Shown here piece after piece: positions 32,601-44,798 of a stretch of 46,451 bases of DNA. A model generated the notes under the pieces. It ran no database searches, was not told the DNA's origin, and saw only the letters and a program-made list of their open reading frames with translations. Position numbers and translations under genes: made by a program. Source of the DNA: Echinococcus granulosus (taxonomy: Eukaryota > Platyhelminthes > Cestoda > Cyclophyllidea > Taeniidae). Each line of letters begins with the position of its first letter. Positions within the stretch are counted from its first letter, which is position 1. The DNA is taken from positions 806,540 to 852,990 of the forward strand of contig NW_020170402.1 of the NCBI RefSeq assembly GCF_000524195.1. Reading direction: 5' to 3'.

Positions 32601-34808
32601 ACTTCTTATCTGTGTCGCTCACTCATTTTGGGATCGTGATTTTCACGTCAGCGTCTTCTAAACAGCTACTTGCTGTTGAAATCGTTGGTGAATTGTCCAT
32701 GACTTGAATTTGGTAATTATAAATACCAAGTTAGGCATTTCAATTACCACCTGTCCTGCTTGCAGTTTGGATTTATGCCAAACTCGTTGCAATCATAGGA
32801 TTATCCAGAATCTAGGACTATTACCTCTCTATAAGACCTCGTAGCTTTACTTGATACTCATACCTGGAAGGGAAGGCCCGAAGACTTCTCTTCACAGGTG
32901 ACATGAGCCAAGATTTGTTCGAAGGCTTAGAGGTGTTCTAAAGCCAGCATTTTACAGCGATGTCAACCTCGATTTCTACAGCAATATCAAATACTCCTTC
33001 CCTTGCTACTGTTGTCTTCTTATTGGTTTTCTTGGTTCGTATATAGACGTTAAATAGCCAAGTAGTGCTAAAAGGTCGCTGCTTTTGTATCAACTCTGTG
33101 AGTAGTTCCTGTACAGACGACTTTCATTCATTCAAGTCTTCTTACCCCATCCCTGGCGATTATCCCAAATTCCACGTAATCGTGTATGTGATTACAACGG
33201 TTCCAATGCAGTGAATCGTTTGTCACAGGCCAGCGAAGATCCCTCTATGGGTGATGCGGACACCTCGGTGCTTGGCGGTCACGCCCCCTCATCGAGAGCC
33301 ACGGCGGTCGCAGCAGCAGGCGGAAAACTCACTGCCGCCGGCGCTACTATTGGCAATTGGGCACTTACTGCACTCTCCTCAATCTCCTCCCGTCTCATAT
33401 CCTCCTCCTCCACCTCTTCCACTGTGGCTGCGCAACATGCAACCCAAGCTGCTTCAGGTAGACGTTGCTTGTTTTGCGATATCCGCTTTGGTCTTTTAAT
33501 TTAAGGCACTCGCTTGATGGCCTCTCGATAATCAAATACTTATCATTGAACGGAGACATCTGTCTCCTTAAAAAACCTGGATTTGTTTTTACTCGTGGCA
33601 AGACGAATCACGAAATCACTTTTTCTCTGCATTGAAGGCGCCTTAACGCCCAGTTTAGTGTTGGACAACGGTTACCAGACGGCAGTCAGTGAACAACAGA
33701 GATCAGGTTCTATGGCCTCATCAACAGCAACAGCGGATGCAGCAGTCACTAAAAAACCAAACTTCTCATTTAATATGACGGAGTGGAAGGAAGAAAGAGA
33801 GGAGGGTGACACCAAAGGAAAGAAGGGACCAGCAGGATCCGGCTGGGAAGATCTTGATGATAAGGATGATGGTGAAGGTAAGTTGTTTCTTCTCATGCCT
33901 AGGTCTGATTGTTGTATTTTCAACGCTGAAATAGTGCTAGCCCCCGAGTGTCCACCAGCCCTGTCGCTAAAGTTTGATTTGGTAGATTTTTCCCAGTCAC
34001 ATCAAATATTATTTCAAGATTTGAAAAGGAGCTATCAAAGTTAATTATACTGACGGTGCTGAGGAAGAAATCCTCTGCAGATTTGTGCATTGAATCCCTC
34101 TTCTCATGTCAACAAAACATGGCATGATGCTTCACGGCTAACCCTTTTGCTCTTTTGTGCAACCTTGTAGACGATGCAGGAGGTTGGGAAGGTAACAAAG
34201 ACGGTAAACTTGATCTTTCGTCTCTCCCTGTCACTCCAAAGGCAGTGTCACCCGCGGCTGTACTGAAGCAAAAGCGACCCGATGACCTACTTATTGACTG
34301 GGACGAGTCGATGCGTCTGCAACAGCATCATCAGTCATCCCCACGGATCAATAAAGCGTCTTCGCTCGGTCCACAGCCGAGAGTGTCACCACAGTCAATT
34401 AAGTCGTCGGTGAAGCAGGACTGGCAATGGGGCGAGGAGGAGGCGACTGATTGGAACACCAGCGCCACCGCCTCTGCTGCGCCCGCACTGCGACCACAGC
34501 CTGTAAAGGCATCGTTGCTCAATCCGCCACCAACAGTGTCAGCAGCGTCACTGCGCACATCAAAGACGTCGGTGGGAGGCATCACGACGATCGGAGCTTG
34601 GGAGCAAGCGAAGTGCGTAGCATCTGAGGATGATTTCTTTAATGAGTTGCTCGGCTCAAAAAGCACATCCACCTTCGGCAGTTCGAGAGCTTCCATCGCC
34701 TCTGGTCATCACTCACCTGCTCTGCGACACTTCAAAACACCAGTGGCTGCGCGAAAGCCAGTAGAAGTGGAAAAGAAGGACGATGATGATGGTTGGGGCG
34801 CTTGGTGA
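29669..34808 (+). CDS. SCYL1: SCYL1-type pseudokinase (N-terminal kinase-like protein), complete, 927 aa
   Basis: Eight exons join in phase: 29669-30290, 30364-30737, 31195-31566, 31877-32053, 32131-32262, 33229-33457, 33638-33877 and 34171-34808. Residues about 45-290 are the pseudokinase fold (TLRHPNILNWL, HNAVCAAAVYV, EWKLGRLDYV, SGHCIDAWGLACLIWEIF). The VAIK Lys, the HRD Asp and DFG are all missing, as in SCYL1, so no catalysis is expected. Residues about 330-560 are HEAT-like repeats (FLEEIQLKDKEEK, DEQGGIRTNATICLAKLAS, RATRDPFPPSRQAAVTG). The rest is low-complexity with acidic Trp motifs (GWEDLDDKDDG, DWQWGEEEATDWN, DDDDGWGAW). SCYL1 binds COPI and supports Golgi-to-ER transport. It is longer than human SCYL1 (808 aa) because of the tail. 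The human C-terminal RKLD COPI motif is absent: this protein ends in GWGAW. Two AATAAA signals follow. Confidence 0.95.
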
Positions 34809-34924
34809 TGTGTTTGGAGATGGATAGCCGTGTTATTGTCTGGATTATTTCCCTTCTATCGAACTCTTCTCTTCCATCTCTCAATTTTCTCATCCATTGA
34901 ATTTTCAGGCATCGGTTTTTTGTG

Positions 34925-34930
34925 AATAAA
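34925..34930 (+). promoter_or_regulatory. Poly(A) signal AATAAA, SCYL1 gene
   Basis: A canonical hexamer 117 nt after the SCYL1 stop. A second one lies at 34958-34963, so either could be used. Confidence 0.7.
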
Positions 34931-34957
34931 TGTATTGCTCACGGTTTGTGTGGGAAG

Positions 34958-34963
34958 AATAAA
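34958..34963 (+). promoter_or_regulatory. Second poly(A) signal AATAAA, SCYL1 gene
   Basis: A canonical hexamer 28 nt beyond the first, followed by a GT/T-rich stretch (about 34977-35003) typical of the downstream element. Confidence 0.65.
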
Positions 34964-35384
34964 GCAATTAGCAGTAGTTGTGGGGTATTTTATTGTTTAT
35001 TTTGAAGGCCTTGGTGGTAATAATTTGAAATGAATGTTAGATGGACCTGCTGAGATAACATTGTTTTGGGCTGAAATGAGGAGACCCAGGGGATTGTGGA
35101 TCCTTGCGGAATGTGATGGTTCGCCGCCAATTATTACTGTGGGAGGTTTTGATTCTTACACGGCGCGAAAACACGCGCAGTTACCAGCGAGGAGTGCAAT
35201 TAGTGTAACGATCGACAGGTGGGTCATTCATGCTTGCTGGGGTGGAAGGGCGTTCAGCGTCTTTGCTGCCAGCGTCAACATTTCGTGAGGCGCTGAACCT
35301 CTTATTGAAATCTTCCCGCCCACAGTAAGTGGTCCTGAAATACGTTAGCCGCTTAACTCCCAGTTTCGGAAAAGGGTCACTTTG

Positions 35385-36022
35385 GGTCCCACCCTTGTAA
35401 CCTTGCTGGGTGGGCTGGCCTCCGAGTGTAGAACACATAAGTTCTGCCCGAGAATTAGGCCTTCTTTCGTCTTCATGGTTGTCTCAGAGAGCTACATTAG
35501 TGGCAGGGGAAAGCGAACCCGATCTTAAAGGAATTTATCCCGATTTATACTGCTGGGTGTTAAGCATCAACGTGGCGAAGGAAATGCATATGCTACGGAC
35601 AGTAGAATCTGGAAGGCTTCCAACAGAAGGTTCAAAAGTGGCGTCCATCTTCGGCAACCATTCCAGTTCCGTGTTCCGTAGGGAAGCTATTAACATCCAA
35701 AGTAATACTAACCGTGAACCATCTCGAAAAGCTTCTTTACGGAGCTGCCTACTGTGCCTGCATAAGGATATTAACTATGTGAAAATCCGATGCCTCCTCC
35801 ACATCTCTCTTAGCTGGATAGAACGCAAATGGCTACGGCTGGGCAATCTGAAGTAAAGACATGGCAAGGTGTAGAAGTAAAAAGTTACTTCCACATGACT
35901 ATGTCAAATCCCGTTCTTTTCACATGACTGCTTTTGGGCTAGTGTGTCTACGACCAGCGATGGACACATGTGTGATAGTGGACACTTATCCCCGTCCTCT
36001 AATCCAGTTCCCACCCAGGGCG
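35385..36022 (-). repeat. Dispersed composite repeat, A plus spacer plus B, reverse orientation
   Basis: On the minus strand, the A core is near 35480-35455 (ATGAAGACGAAAGAAGGCC) and the hairpin segment near 35425-35405. On the + strand the B segment starts at about 35638 (GTCCATCTTCGGCAACCATT). A last block at 36003-36022 matches 15761-15780. This is the longest copy in the window, about 640 bp. The 148-codon open frame across it (35410-35856) is not conserved in other copies. Confidence 0.65.
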
Positions 36023-36235
36023 AAACTTCATATCCAGTAGAATTGCCAAGAGGGATCATCGATGTTGCAGTCTACTGCCTCCTCAGTTTCGCTGGAATTC
36101 GATAACTGCCACGGTTGGCTCGTAAGCGTTTCCTTACAGCATTGACTAACATGGGAGTGACCAAGAAGAGCGCTGGAGACGATGCTCAAAAGAGGAAAGG
36201 AGCTATGCAACAAGTTGATTGTTTATTCAATTCTC

Positions 36236-36420
36236 GATTTTGGTAAAGAAGCACTCTGGGCCTCCGCCGCAGTACTGTCGCCGCGTGGGCTGTTCTTTGT
36301 AAATCCCAGTAGCCTCAAGCCCTACTGCGCTTCGAATTTATGTGTTCTACCCGAGTATTATGCCTTCTTTCGTCTTCAGAAATATCTTGCGACGCAACAG
36401 ACCTCTCTTAACAATTTGTG
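36236..36420 (-). repeat. Dispersed composite repeat, partial A unit, reverse orientation
   Basis: On the minus strand, the core reads CTGAAGACGAAAGAAGGCAT followed by the ACTCGGGTAGAACACAT equivalent. The hairpin part (about 36260-36310) is diverged. It lies 5' of the visible NOC2L exons and may be in a NOC2L intron. Confidence 0.6.
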
Positions 36421-37056
36421 ATGGCTGCACAAAATTGTCTCATACTGATTGCATAAACATAAAACGATCAAATAAGTGTAGAAGTTGCTCAACTTACTCA
36501 TTGAATGGGATTCAAATTAGTAAAAACTGCTGCTGGGATACTTCCGGCCAGAGCTGGATGAAAGGAAAAACAAGGTTCTGCATGCACAGTCTCGGACGCA
36601 TCGCAATCTTTATTGGTTAGCACCATAGGCTAATACTCCAAAAAAACATTGATGGCCGCGATACTTTATAAAATGCAAATAATCTTTGGTAAAAGAGACC
36701 ATCTTTACGTTCACCCAACTACTAGAGCGAATTAAGCACTGTCTGCATTTAAACGTACTAGCTAAAAAGACAAAAATATTACTAAATTAAAATTACTTCT
36801 AGGAAAATGATAACCCCAGGCCCAATTAGCTATGATTTTTAATAAAAGACGTATATCTATTTTTGTGCAATTTTACATGCATGTTATGAAACACCACATC
36901 CGAATGTGGAATTTAGTTGTTGGTTGTCAGACTTAGCATTGGGAATTTTTCCTATATTAGATTTGTTAGTGGCCTTGTAGAGCAGTGCCGCTCTTTTCGA
37001 AATCTGGAGCGTGACGATGGTATTGTTGTGAGAAGGGTTGTGTATTTCCTCTTTAG
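36421..37056. other. Region where NOC2L N-terminal exons should lie; none certain
   Basis: A possible exon at 36961-37027 (acceptor ATATTAG, donor GTGAGA, then a 29-nt intron) is in phase with the exon at 37057, but its translation does not clearly match NOC2L, so it is left out. The rest is AT-rich without coding character. Confidence 0.3.
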
Positions 37057-40000
37057 AGTGCTTTAAAAGCAATTCTAAAGGACGATGTTTTGGACCTAAA
37101 TTTGGTACTTAGTCGTCTTCACCGGTTTTCAAGACGTCCAAAACTATTGCAGTCAATGTTTAAGGTTTGTTACCTTTGGATTGATTGCGAATTCGTAGAA
37201 AGTATGTGCTGTCTGGAGTCAAGACTCTGAGGATAGGATGGTCCTTGCACTTCTTATTATTGTAAAATCGCTTCAGCGAAATCCCGACTTCTTTAGTTCT
37301 TGCACAAGAGTAAGACCTCATTTTCATTACTGTTATGTCGTAGTCTATGTACCTTATCTACGTAAAGAATTCTAAATTCATCTATGGAAATAGTATTGCC
37401 AAAAATGACCTAATGAAGATGGGACTTTTGGAGGTTTATTCCTTGCAATTGGATGAGGCATACAAACATGCTTTCGTCTTCATTCGACAACTGGCTATTA
37501 CTGTTCGTAAAGCCTTCCTTCACGCTGACAAAGTAAGCGCTACGCAAAACTTTTTGGTTGTATTCGAGTGCATAGCTTCTTCAGAAGTTGTGGTTTTCCT
37601 CTCCTAGGAGGAAATTCGTTCGGTTTACAATTGGCAATTCATTTGTAGTCTGAAATTCTGGTGCGAATTTGTGGCTTACAATGCCGCCTCCAGTGATCTC
37701 ATAAAATCTCTCACTCATCCTCTAACGCAAGTCATTCTCGGTGCGGTGAGGTAGGCCTTTCATTGTAGTCACTTTTCAGATTGAGTCCAGGGAATCGCTG
37801 GATTCCGCTGCGTTTCCATCTCGTGGAATGCCTCCATTTGGTTGCTGGAGTCGACAAAAGGCTGTACAACCAGGAAGACAATAGTAGCAGTGAAAAAGGG
37901 AAGTCTTCTGCTACATTGCTAGTTCCAAGTCTTCCTCTGCTTCTCGATGTCTTTCAACTCTTCGACTTCAACAAACGTGCTAGTGTTGCTTCCAGGTGAG
38001 TTCTCCTAAAAACTAGTTCTTACTATCGAGACCTTTGTTTGATTGTAAAGCGCCTTTCTTCACTGTACTTAAGAGCTCCGATGGATCTGCGTCTCATGTT
38101 GCACTTTTCTCCATCCCAACTCAAGGAGACGGCTTGTATGGACGCCGTCGCAGACTGGCTTCACGATCTCCTTACAGAAGCCCTTTGTCTCTATGCCAAC
38201 TCCATCGCATTTCCTGAGTATTCCGCCGCTGCCCTCTCGGAGGTATCATTCTTTTTATCTACCGTGCCCTCAAAATCACGTACGAGTATCTTGACTCAAA
38301 GATGACGTCTTTGAATTCAGGCTATTTTGAGGTTGTTGGCGATCAGGACGATAATTATGTGGTTGTGATTCTTTTTAGGTGCGAGGTTTTCTGAAATCTT
38401 GTCGAGTAGCGAATTTCACCCGTAATTTCAAGTCCCTTCTTACCAAGGCTAAAGAGCACGTAGATTTTGTGAAAAGAAAACGCTCTACTATTAAGAGCCT
38501 TTTGGATTCGCGGGAGATTGTGAGTGTCTTGCTATTAATTTCCGCTGTTGTTAAAGTCAGTAGTGTTTACTTTTGAACTATGTATTTGGGCTGTACAAAA
38601 TGACCGTCTTTATGGCTGATAAACTAATTCATAAATTATATTTGATGCGAATGATGGAACATTCATGCACTTTATTTATTGCGCCTAAGGGTTCTCGAAA
38701 CCTCTTTTTGAATATTTAGCTAGTCTACGCAAACTACTTTTCGAATATGTGTTGATAAAATTGTGTAACTTTCGAATCCATTTCGGTCTTCTTGACGCCG
38801 ATTTCGTGGTTGTACGCTTGGGTGATATTCTAAGTGGAGTTAAGGTTCTTCCTAATGGCTCTGGATCTCCGATTTTTTCTGCTAGTCTTTTCGGCTTCTA
38901 GACCGCTTTGGAGTCCGTACTTGGGCAACCGGAGTCTCCTCTTCTTGCGTACTACTTGATGCATCACAAGATTCGCGTCCGCGAACTCGCCACTCTCTCT
39001 GAACGTTTTAAATTTGAGGTGGGTTCCCCTCTTGCTCAGGCTGCTTAGCAGGTGCCTTATTCGGAAACGCATTTGGAAAGCTAGGGTTGAACGTTTCTGG
39101 TATATCTCGACATCTCTGGAGAAGGCTGTAAATCATTCGCGAGGTTATTTCACTATGATGATCTGATTTTTTCTTTTGATACTGCAAATTTTAGCTCACA
39201 AACAAGCTGTTCATGGTTAAACTAATAAACACCGAGGTAGGGAAGTTGGTAGTTATCATTTGGTTCAGAAAGAACCACAGGTACATGTGGCTCGCTGATG
39301 GTGAAACTTCAGATGCAATCCAACCTACAAGATAATACATGCAAAGAGAAGCTCGTTTCTCTTCGTGCTTCTACTATCTGGGAAACGTTACCTGAATTCG
39401 GAATCATAGTGTCTGTATCATTTCGTTTGTCAGTAAGTACTGTCATTAGTGCCTAAATAAATGGAATCCATTTCGCACTACATAGGAGGGCTGTTTTGAC
39501 ATCAAGAAAGAAAGTCTGGAATCACTAGAACTATGCGCATATCTATCAAGACATCAGGAGAAGCAGGAGTGAAGCAAACCTATTTCTCTTTCAGTCACCG
39601 GCGGTTCCTACTCTACGTTAACTCCTGAATAGAGGCTTGCACTCCGCATGTCAGCCTTTAACGCGATTTTCATCACAAAAGTTTACTTTCTAAACACCAA
39701 CAGCAAGGCGTCTTCCCGATTAATCAAGTCACCCAGAGTGACTTGCCTTTTGGCATACATTTTCCCTGTTTGCCTTAATCATTCATTGTTTTTAAGGAAG
39801 GGAAATTCGCCTTTTCGAAACGACTAAGCAGTGGTAGTTGTCTACACATGGTTTGTTTTTCGTGCACTGGAGTCTTTGAAAGCTGCACATCATTGAACGA
39901 ATCATCACATCTAATGGTGCTTTTGGTGTTTAATTGATTACGTATATTTCGGGATTAATATGTCATGTTCAAATTTCCTCTGCTTATTACAGGGTGAGGA

Positions 40001-40739
40001 GCATGTGAAAGTGGGGGATGATTTTGCTCAAGAGATGGAGGGGTCTACGAAGGCAAAGAGTCTTAAGGCGTCGGAGCGACGTTCTCTCGCCTTCAATGAG
40101 GAGGACTCCGACCACTCCGACACGGCAAGTGATGTCTCCTACGACATTGATGATGGCACTGCTGTAACCCACATCCCGCGTTCAGGCCGGAGGAGTAAGA
40201 ACTTGGAGGGAAAGGAAGAAAAGAGCTCAGATTCTGGTGAAGCCGACTTTGATTTAGATGCAGTATTGAATGAGGTTGATGCCAATGACGATGATGGGAT
40301 CGCCAACGGTAATGAGGATGAATTGGAGGAATTCCGAATTGATGATTTCGAGGAAAATGATGATGACAGTGACGGAAAAGACAGCCGACGCCAACGCATC
40401 ATGCGTGATGATCCAGATCTTGGAGCAATGCATGAGGAGGAAAGTGAGGTGGAGACCGAGAATGAGGCAGAACCGATGGATGTCGACATGGACTCTTTTA
40501 GCTCCGGAGACGAGGAAGAGTTGGAGGAAGGAAAAGAATATGAATTTTCACCTCCGAAGGTGCTTCGATTGAACGCGACAGACAAGAAGTTTGCTCCAGG
40601 TGTGAGATGCGGTAAAATAAATAAAAAGCAGAACAGCAGTGAACGAGGACACTCGTTGATAGGGGAGAAAAAAGTGAATAACTGGAGAGACGGTAAAGAC
40701 AAAAAGAAGGGGAAGCGGGTGCGAAGTGGGCCCCGTTGA
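37057..40739 (+). CDS. NOC2L: NOC2L (nucleolar complex protein 2), C-terminal part; N-terminal exons not found
   Basis: Eight exons join in phase: 37057-37164, 37344-37532, 37608-37750, 37780-37995, 38074-38242, 38379-38519, 38902-39018 and 39993-40739 (stop TGA), 609 codons. The Noc2 domain is clear: YLIYVKNSKF, YKHAFVFIRQLAITVRKA, VYNWQFICSLKFWCEF, HPLTQVILGAVRL, LLLDVFQLFDFNK, FPEYSAAAL, GFLKSCRVANFTR and AYYLMHHKIRVREL. NOC2 forms complexes with NOC1 and NOC3 that carry pre-60S ribosomal particles through the nucleolus and nucleoplasm. The last exon encodes a very acidic Asp/Glu/Ser tail ending in a basic block (KDKKKGKRVRSGPR). Human NOC2L (749 aa) also ends acidic, but here the tail is longer. 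The intron at 37751-37779 is 29 nt. About 320 N-terminal residues of the human protein have no counterpart found. The join from 39018 to 39993 may hide one more exon. Confidence 0.9.
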
Positions 40740-40801
40740 GTTCTCCACTGCTTCTGTCCGCATACTTCCCCATTTGTGTATTTTGTGTCGCCATTTCAAG
40801 C

Positions 40802-40807
40802 AATAAA
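40802..40807 (+). promoter_or_regulatory. Poly(A) signal AATAAA, NOC2L gene
   Basis: A canonical hexamer 63 nt after the NOC2L stop codon, with a GT-rich stretch just downstream. Confidence 0.75.
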
Positions 40808-42789
40808 TCTCATTGGGCACGTGGGTGTCTACACCTGCTAGCGTTGGGCGGTCTACCTGAGTTCGGCCGTGTTCGGATTCTCTATCGAAGGCGGGTACTC
40901 CGACCCGAGCGGTAGGTGTGCCTTTATCCCTGCAGTCTGTGGTGATGGTGCAAGGTTCCCTACACTTTGTCAGTAGTTTTCCGAACTTATGGCCTTCGTT
41001 CTACGCCAGAAGTTTTGTTAAGCGAGTAAAGCGAGAGAGGCGATAAGGCATTCCATCAATAGAGTACTGCAGGCCAGTTGATACAGTTACATTTCGAGTG
41101 GAATGGGTGTAATTAGTTTGGCTCATTTTGGTGCATATTTCAAAGATGGGACAGGTAGAGCGAATCATGAGGTCTTGCAAGCTTGCAATCAAGGGTCGTT
41201 GTGCGGGCTTACAAGTTGTTGAAATAATCTATTCACCTAACAACATGGTGGCAGCTTTCTAATTTGAGTATTTATGTTTATTACATTGCGTATTTTTTGC
41301 TCACTTCTTAAACCTGACCAGTACTATAGTTTAGGTTTATTTAGCCGCAGAAAACAAAAACTGATGTTTTGAATACTGGAATGGGCCGGCGTAATGCTGC
41401 TGTAATTAAATTCTCCTGTAGATTTTATAAGAAAATTTGAGTTCATCTGAGATACTATTTTTGAAACAAGATAATGCGATTTCTATTATGGACAGAGTCA
41501 GTTACGCAGTATTATCCAGATTTCAAAGTGTTCACCCTTTGGATTACTGAACACCTTAGCCAGGAACAATTTCACGAAATCTGCGCATTTACATATCAGT
41601 GGTGACATGATAAGACACAGGCAAGCATGCCCCTGTTGAGTAGCTACCCACTATATTTGAGCGCCTCATACTACCCGCCCATTTCGATGCTCATGCGAAT
41701 CACATGCAGTCCCTCTATACAACGCGTGTTGGTCGCATTAACCACTCTCACATCGCCGTCATCAATTGCTACATTGTCTCCACGATCCCTAATGTTCGCA
41801 TTGCACTTCCCACCTCATCCGTGCAAATTCACTTCGTCTGATTCCCTATTATTCCAGAGGATGACTTTTCCTTTTCTCCACCTACATTTGAGAAAACCCC
41901 GTTATACTTTCCGAATACCAGGTTATGTCGACATATATCTTTGACTAAACAAACAAAACAGCCAACTGATATCGATATAAATTCAATTTTACGAAGCTGT
42001 CTGGGCGTTGTAGCTGGAGGTTTTACCACGTGAGGTTCAATCAACCTTCTGGATGGAAAAGCCTGAGGCTCAGTAAGTATCTCAGAGGCTAGCAAGGGCA
42101 CGACTACGTATAACGTCTGTTTATTCGCCTTCTTCTATTGACTGCTGACCCATCAGCTAATGAAAATGGCCTGCAGAGTTAATGCACTTTTCTTAAACGA
42201 GTGTATTTGAAAATGCTTTCTGCGATTCCACGTGGCATTGATCCTCCATTCTACATACGGTGGAGCCCTTCAACGTTTGGATCTGCTTGTACATTCACCG
42301 CCAAGCTAATCTACCGTTCTTGCAGCTTGAAACATAGGTAACCATTCCACCACCACTATATATTGGAGCGCCTTGGATTCGCATTTGCTTCACCAATTCT
42401 GAAAGACAAAACAAAGAAGCTTCAAAAACTACATATCTAATGGAGCTTATTGTCATCCTGAACAATTCTCTAGGTGACTGCTTTAAATTGCCGTTATGTT
42501 GGATTCTTTGGTGATTTTAATAACACCAGGATTTCGGTTGGACAGGTTTTATTTGTTAAAAAAGCAAAAACCCGATTTAATGTTGAGCTCTACTTGGTAC
42601 CAATGAAGTTATGAGCCCTAAACTCGCCAGAAATGTGTGTTTCTAATGGAGTATTACCTGATAAGCATGGAGGTATTACCGAACAAATCCAAACGCGAAT
42701 TTGGCGTCTCATATTGCTTCGCACATTGCTTAGGTTAGAATGGTTTGCAGTTTATGAGTTGTCATGTCAAAATTGAATTAGTTGGCATT
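40808..42789. other. Intergenic, no gene supported
   Basis: The segment at 41627-41944 is open in two + strand frames for up to 105 codons and on the minus strand for 90 codons (42101-41829). None shows a recognised domain or splice context. No copy of the dispersed repeat was seen. Confidence 0.4.
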
Positions 42790-43440
42790 AAGGAAATAAA
42801 GAAATGGATAATGGATGGATTAGATGTGCATGAAGGAATGATAATGTGGCAGGTGTAAAGGTAGTAAGGGTGAGATCGTCGAATGACTAGTTGATTTAAA
42901 GCATTAATGAATAAAATCGAAATTTACGAATGAAAAGATGGATGGCGAATAAAAAAAAGGCATGAAGGAATGATAGCATGGTTGAGTGATTTTTGAGAAC
43001 AAAGGATCGTCGAATGACTTATTGCTTTCATTAGGGATGGAATGAACCTGAATGCGGAAAGGGAAACTTGCATGACGGATAAGTCAGTAAATTTTGAAGG
43101 AATGGTGGTATGGTAATTTAAAAAAAGTCGTTGGATGTTTGGCTGTTTTTGCACACGAACGAATGAATCTGCATTTCAAAAAAGGAAGTTTGGTTGACTA
43201 TAGCGCCAGAAATGCATGAAGTAATGATGGCAAAAAGATGAGTGAATGGCAGGGTGGAAAGAATCGTCGAATGACTTATTTATTTCACTTATGGATGCTT
43301 GAATCGAATTTTTGCGGAAGTGGAAGATTAAGTCCCTAATGAACCCTAATTGCATGCAGGAGTGATGACTGCTAAATTTGCCTGTTATGAAACAAGAGAT
43401 CGCCGGGTGAAATGAATTAATGCTTGAATGACGGAATTAA
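42790..43440 (+). repeat. Diverged tandem array, period about 130 bp, five copies
   Basis: The word CATGAAGGAATGAT recurs at 42829, 42961, about 43093 (diverged), 43215 and 43353. A second word, GATCGTCGAATGACT, recurs at 42874, 43005 and 43262 and is degraded in the other copies. Spacing is 122-138 bp, so this is an old tandem repeat with indels. Each copy is itself rich in GAATGA-like words, which suggests growth from a simple repeat. Confidence 0.75.
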
Positions 43441-44758
43441 AAGTAACACACTGTCGGGAGAAACTATTTCTGATAAAGGTCAGGTAGCTTTCCTTGAATT
43501 TAAGCTCCACATTTTAGACTTACTCACATTTTTTGCGCTTGTCTTTTTATAACCGACTAAACATAGACAACTCATCGTTTCTTCGCTCGTTAGTCATAAT
43601 GCTGGGGATTTGTTCATAACTTTTTCACTATTATTCTTTAAAAATTTAAAGGAAATACTTGTAAGAGATCGAACAAAAACTGTGCTACCTTCTAAGTGAG
43701 AAAGTTCTACCCAAAAGTCATTAGTTCTAATTTAATTTTCAAATGACCGTCTTAGGAACAGCCATCTCATCATAGATTGGGCAAAACAAACTTCATCACT
43801 CACTTGCTTGTTGGTAGGAGAGCTTGAGCTTCACTTATAGGTTTATCCGCTTGATAGACGGCATGAGATTTTGCGGCAAAAATTGCAATTTTGCCCAAAT
43901 TTGATAGCAAATCTCAGATTTACGAGCATTTATTTAGCAACTGTCTTGTTACAATAGATTACACAAAACACAACTCATTGCTCCTTCGCTAGATGGTCGG
44001 AGAGCCTAAGTTGCTATTATATTTTTATTTACAACTTATTCAGCATAGGGGATTTTACAATGAAAACCCTATAACTATGAAAGTAGATGAAGTGCGAATC
44101 TCGGATGTTCTCATAACACTTTAGGAACCCTAGTGTAAATATGGATCTAAAAAAAAAACAACTTACATCTCATTGACGCGTTGATCGGGAAGGTTGTATC
44201 TAACAAAAAACAACATTTTCTCCCTTTGGCATAAGAGATTATAAAAAACCAATTATTTTGCCTAGAGGTGAGATGGGAATCGGAGAAATACTCGTAAAGT
44301 TTTAGCGGCCGCCTAAAGAAATAAATTGGACAGAACTCAACTTATAACTAACTCATTCGTTAGTCAAGTAGCTGGAGCAAATCATTTAAATTTATCCTTA
44401 ATTTATTCATTGGAAGAGATGGTGCAACAAAAGGCTACTAATTTTTACAAGCGTTAAAATGCTAGTTTAAGATTTATGCATAATTTTTATTCAAACACCT
44501 TATTATAACAAAATAGACAAAACAAAACCTATCTTTCCTCCGCCCGTTGGTCATAGAGTGGAACTTTTACTGAAAACCTTAGTTGCTAATTGTTTAGAGT
44601 AGGAGATTTAACAATAGTAACCTAATAATTTCGAAGAGAGTTACAATACCAATCTGACATTTACTTATGCTATTCTAGTAGTCGCCTCGTTATGAGAGGA
44701 TTGACAGCGTTCGTCATCGCCTTTTCTCTCATTGATCAATAGCTTGAGTTGTTTTTAG

Positions 44759-44798
44759 CATTATCCTTTTTTTATTTGGCACAACAGGTACTACAACA
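44759..44798 (+). repeat. Left target-site duplication (40 bp)
   Basis: It is the left copy of a direct duplication that reappears at 45043-45082 with 38 of 40 identical bases (mismatches at positions 9 and 12). The two copies flank the 244-bp element exactly. Confidence 0.8.

Noticed and set aside
35410..35856. 148-codon open frame on the + strand
   Set aside because: It lies entirely inside a dispersed repeat copy, and the frame is not open in the other copies.
36961..37027. Possible NOC2L exon ending in donor GTGAGA with a 29-nt intron
   Set aside because: Phase fits, but the translation does not align convincingly with the Noc2 domain.
40139..40702. 187-codon open frame on the minus strand
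   Set aside because: It is the antisense shadow of the acidic NOC2L exon: GAN/GAR codons leave no stop on the other strand, and the product is a low-complexity Ser/Leu/Phe string.
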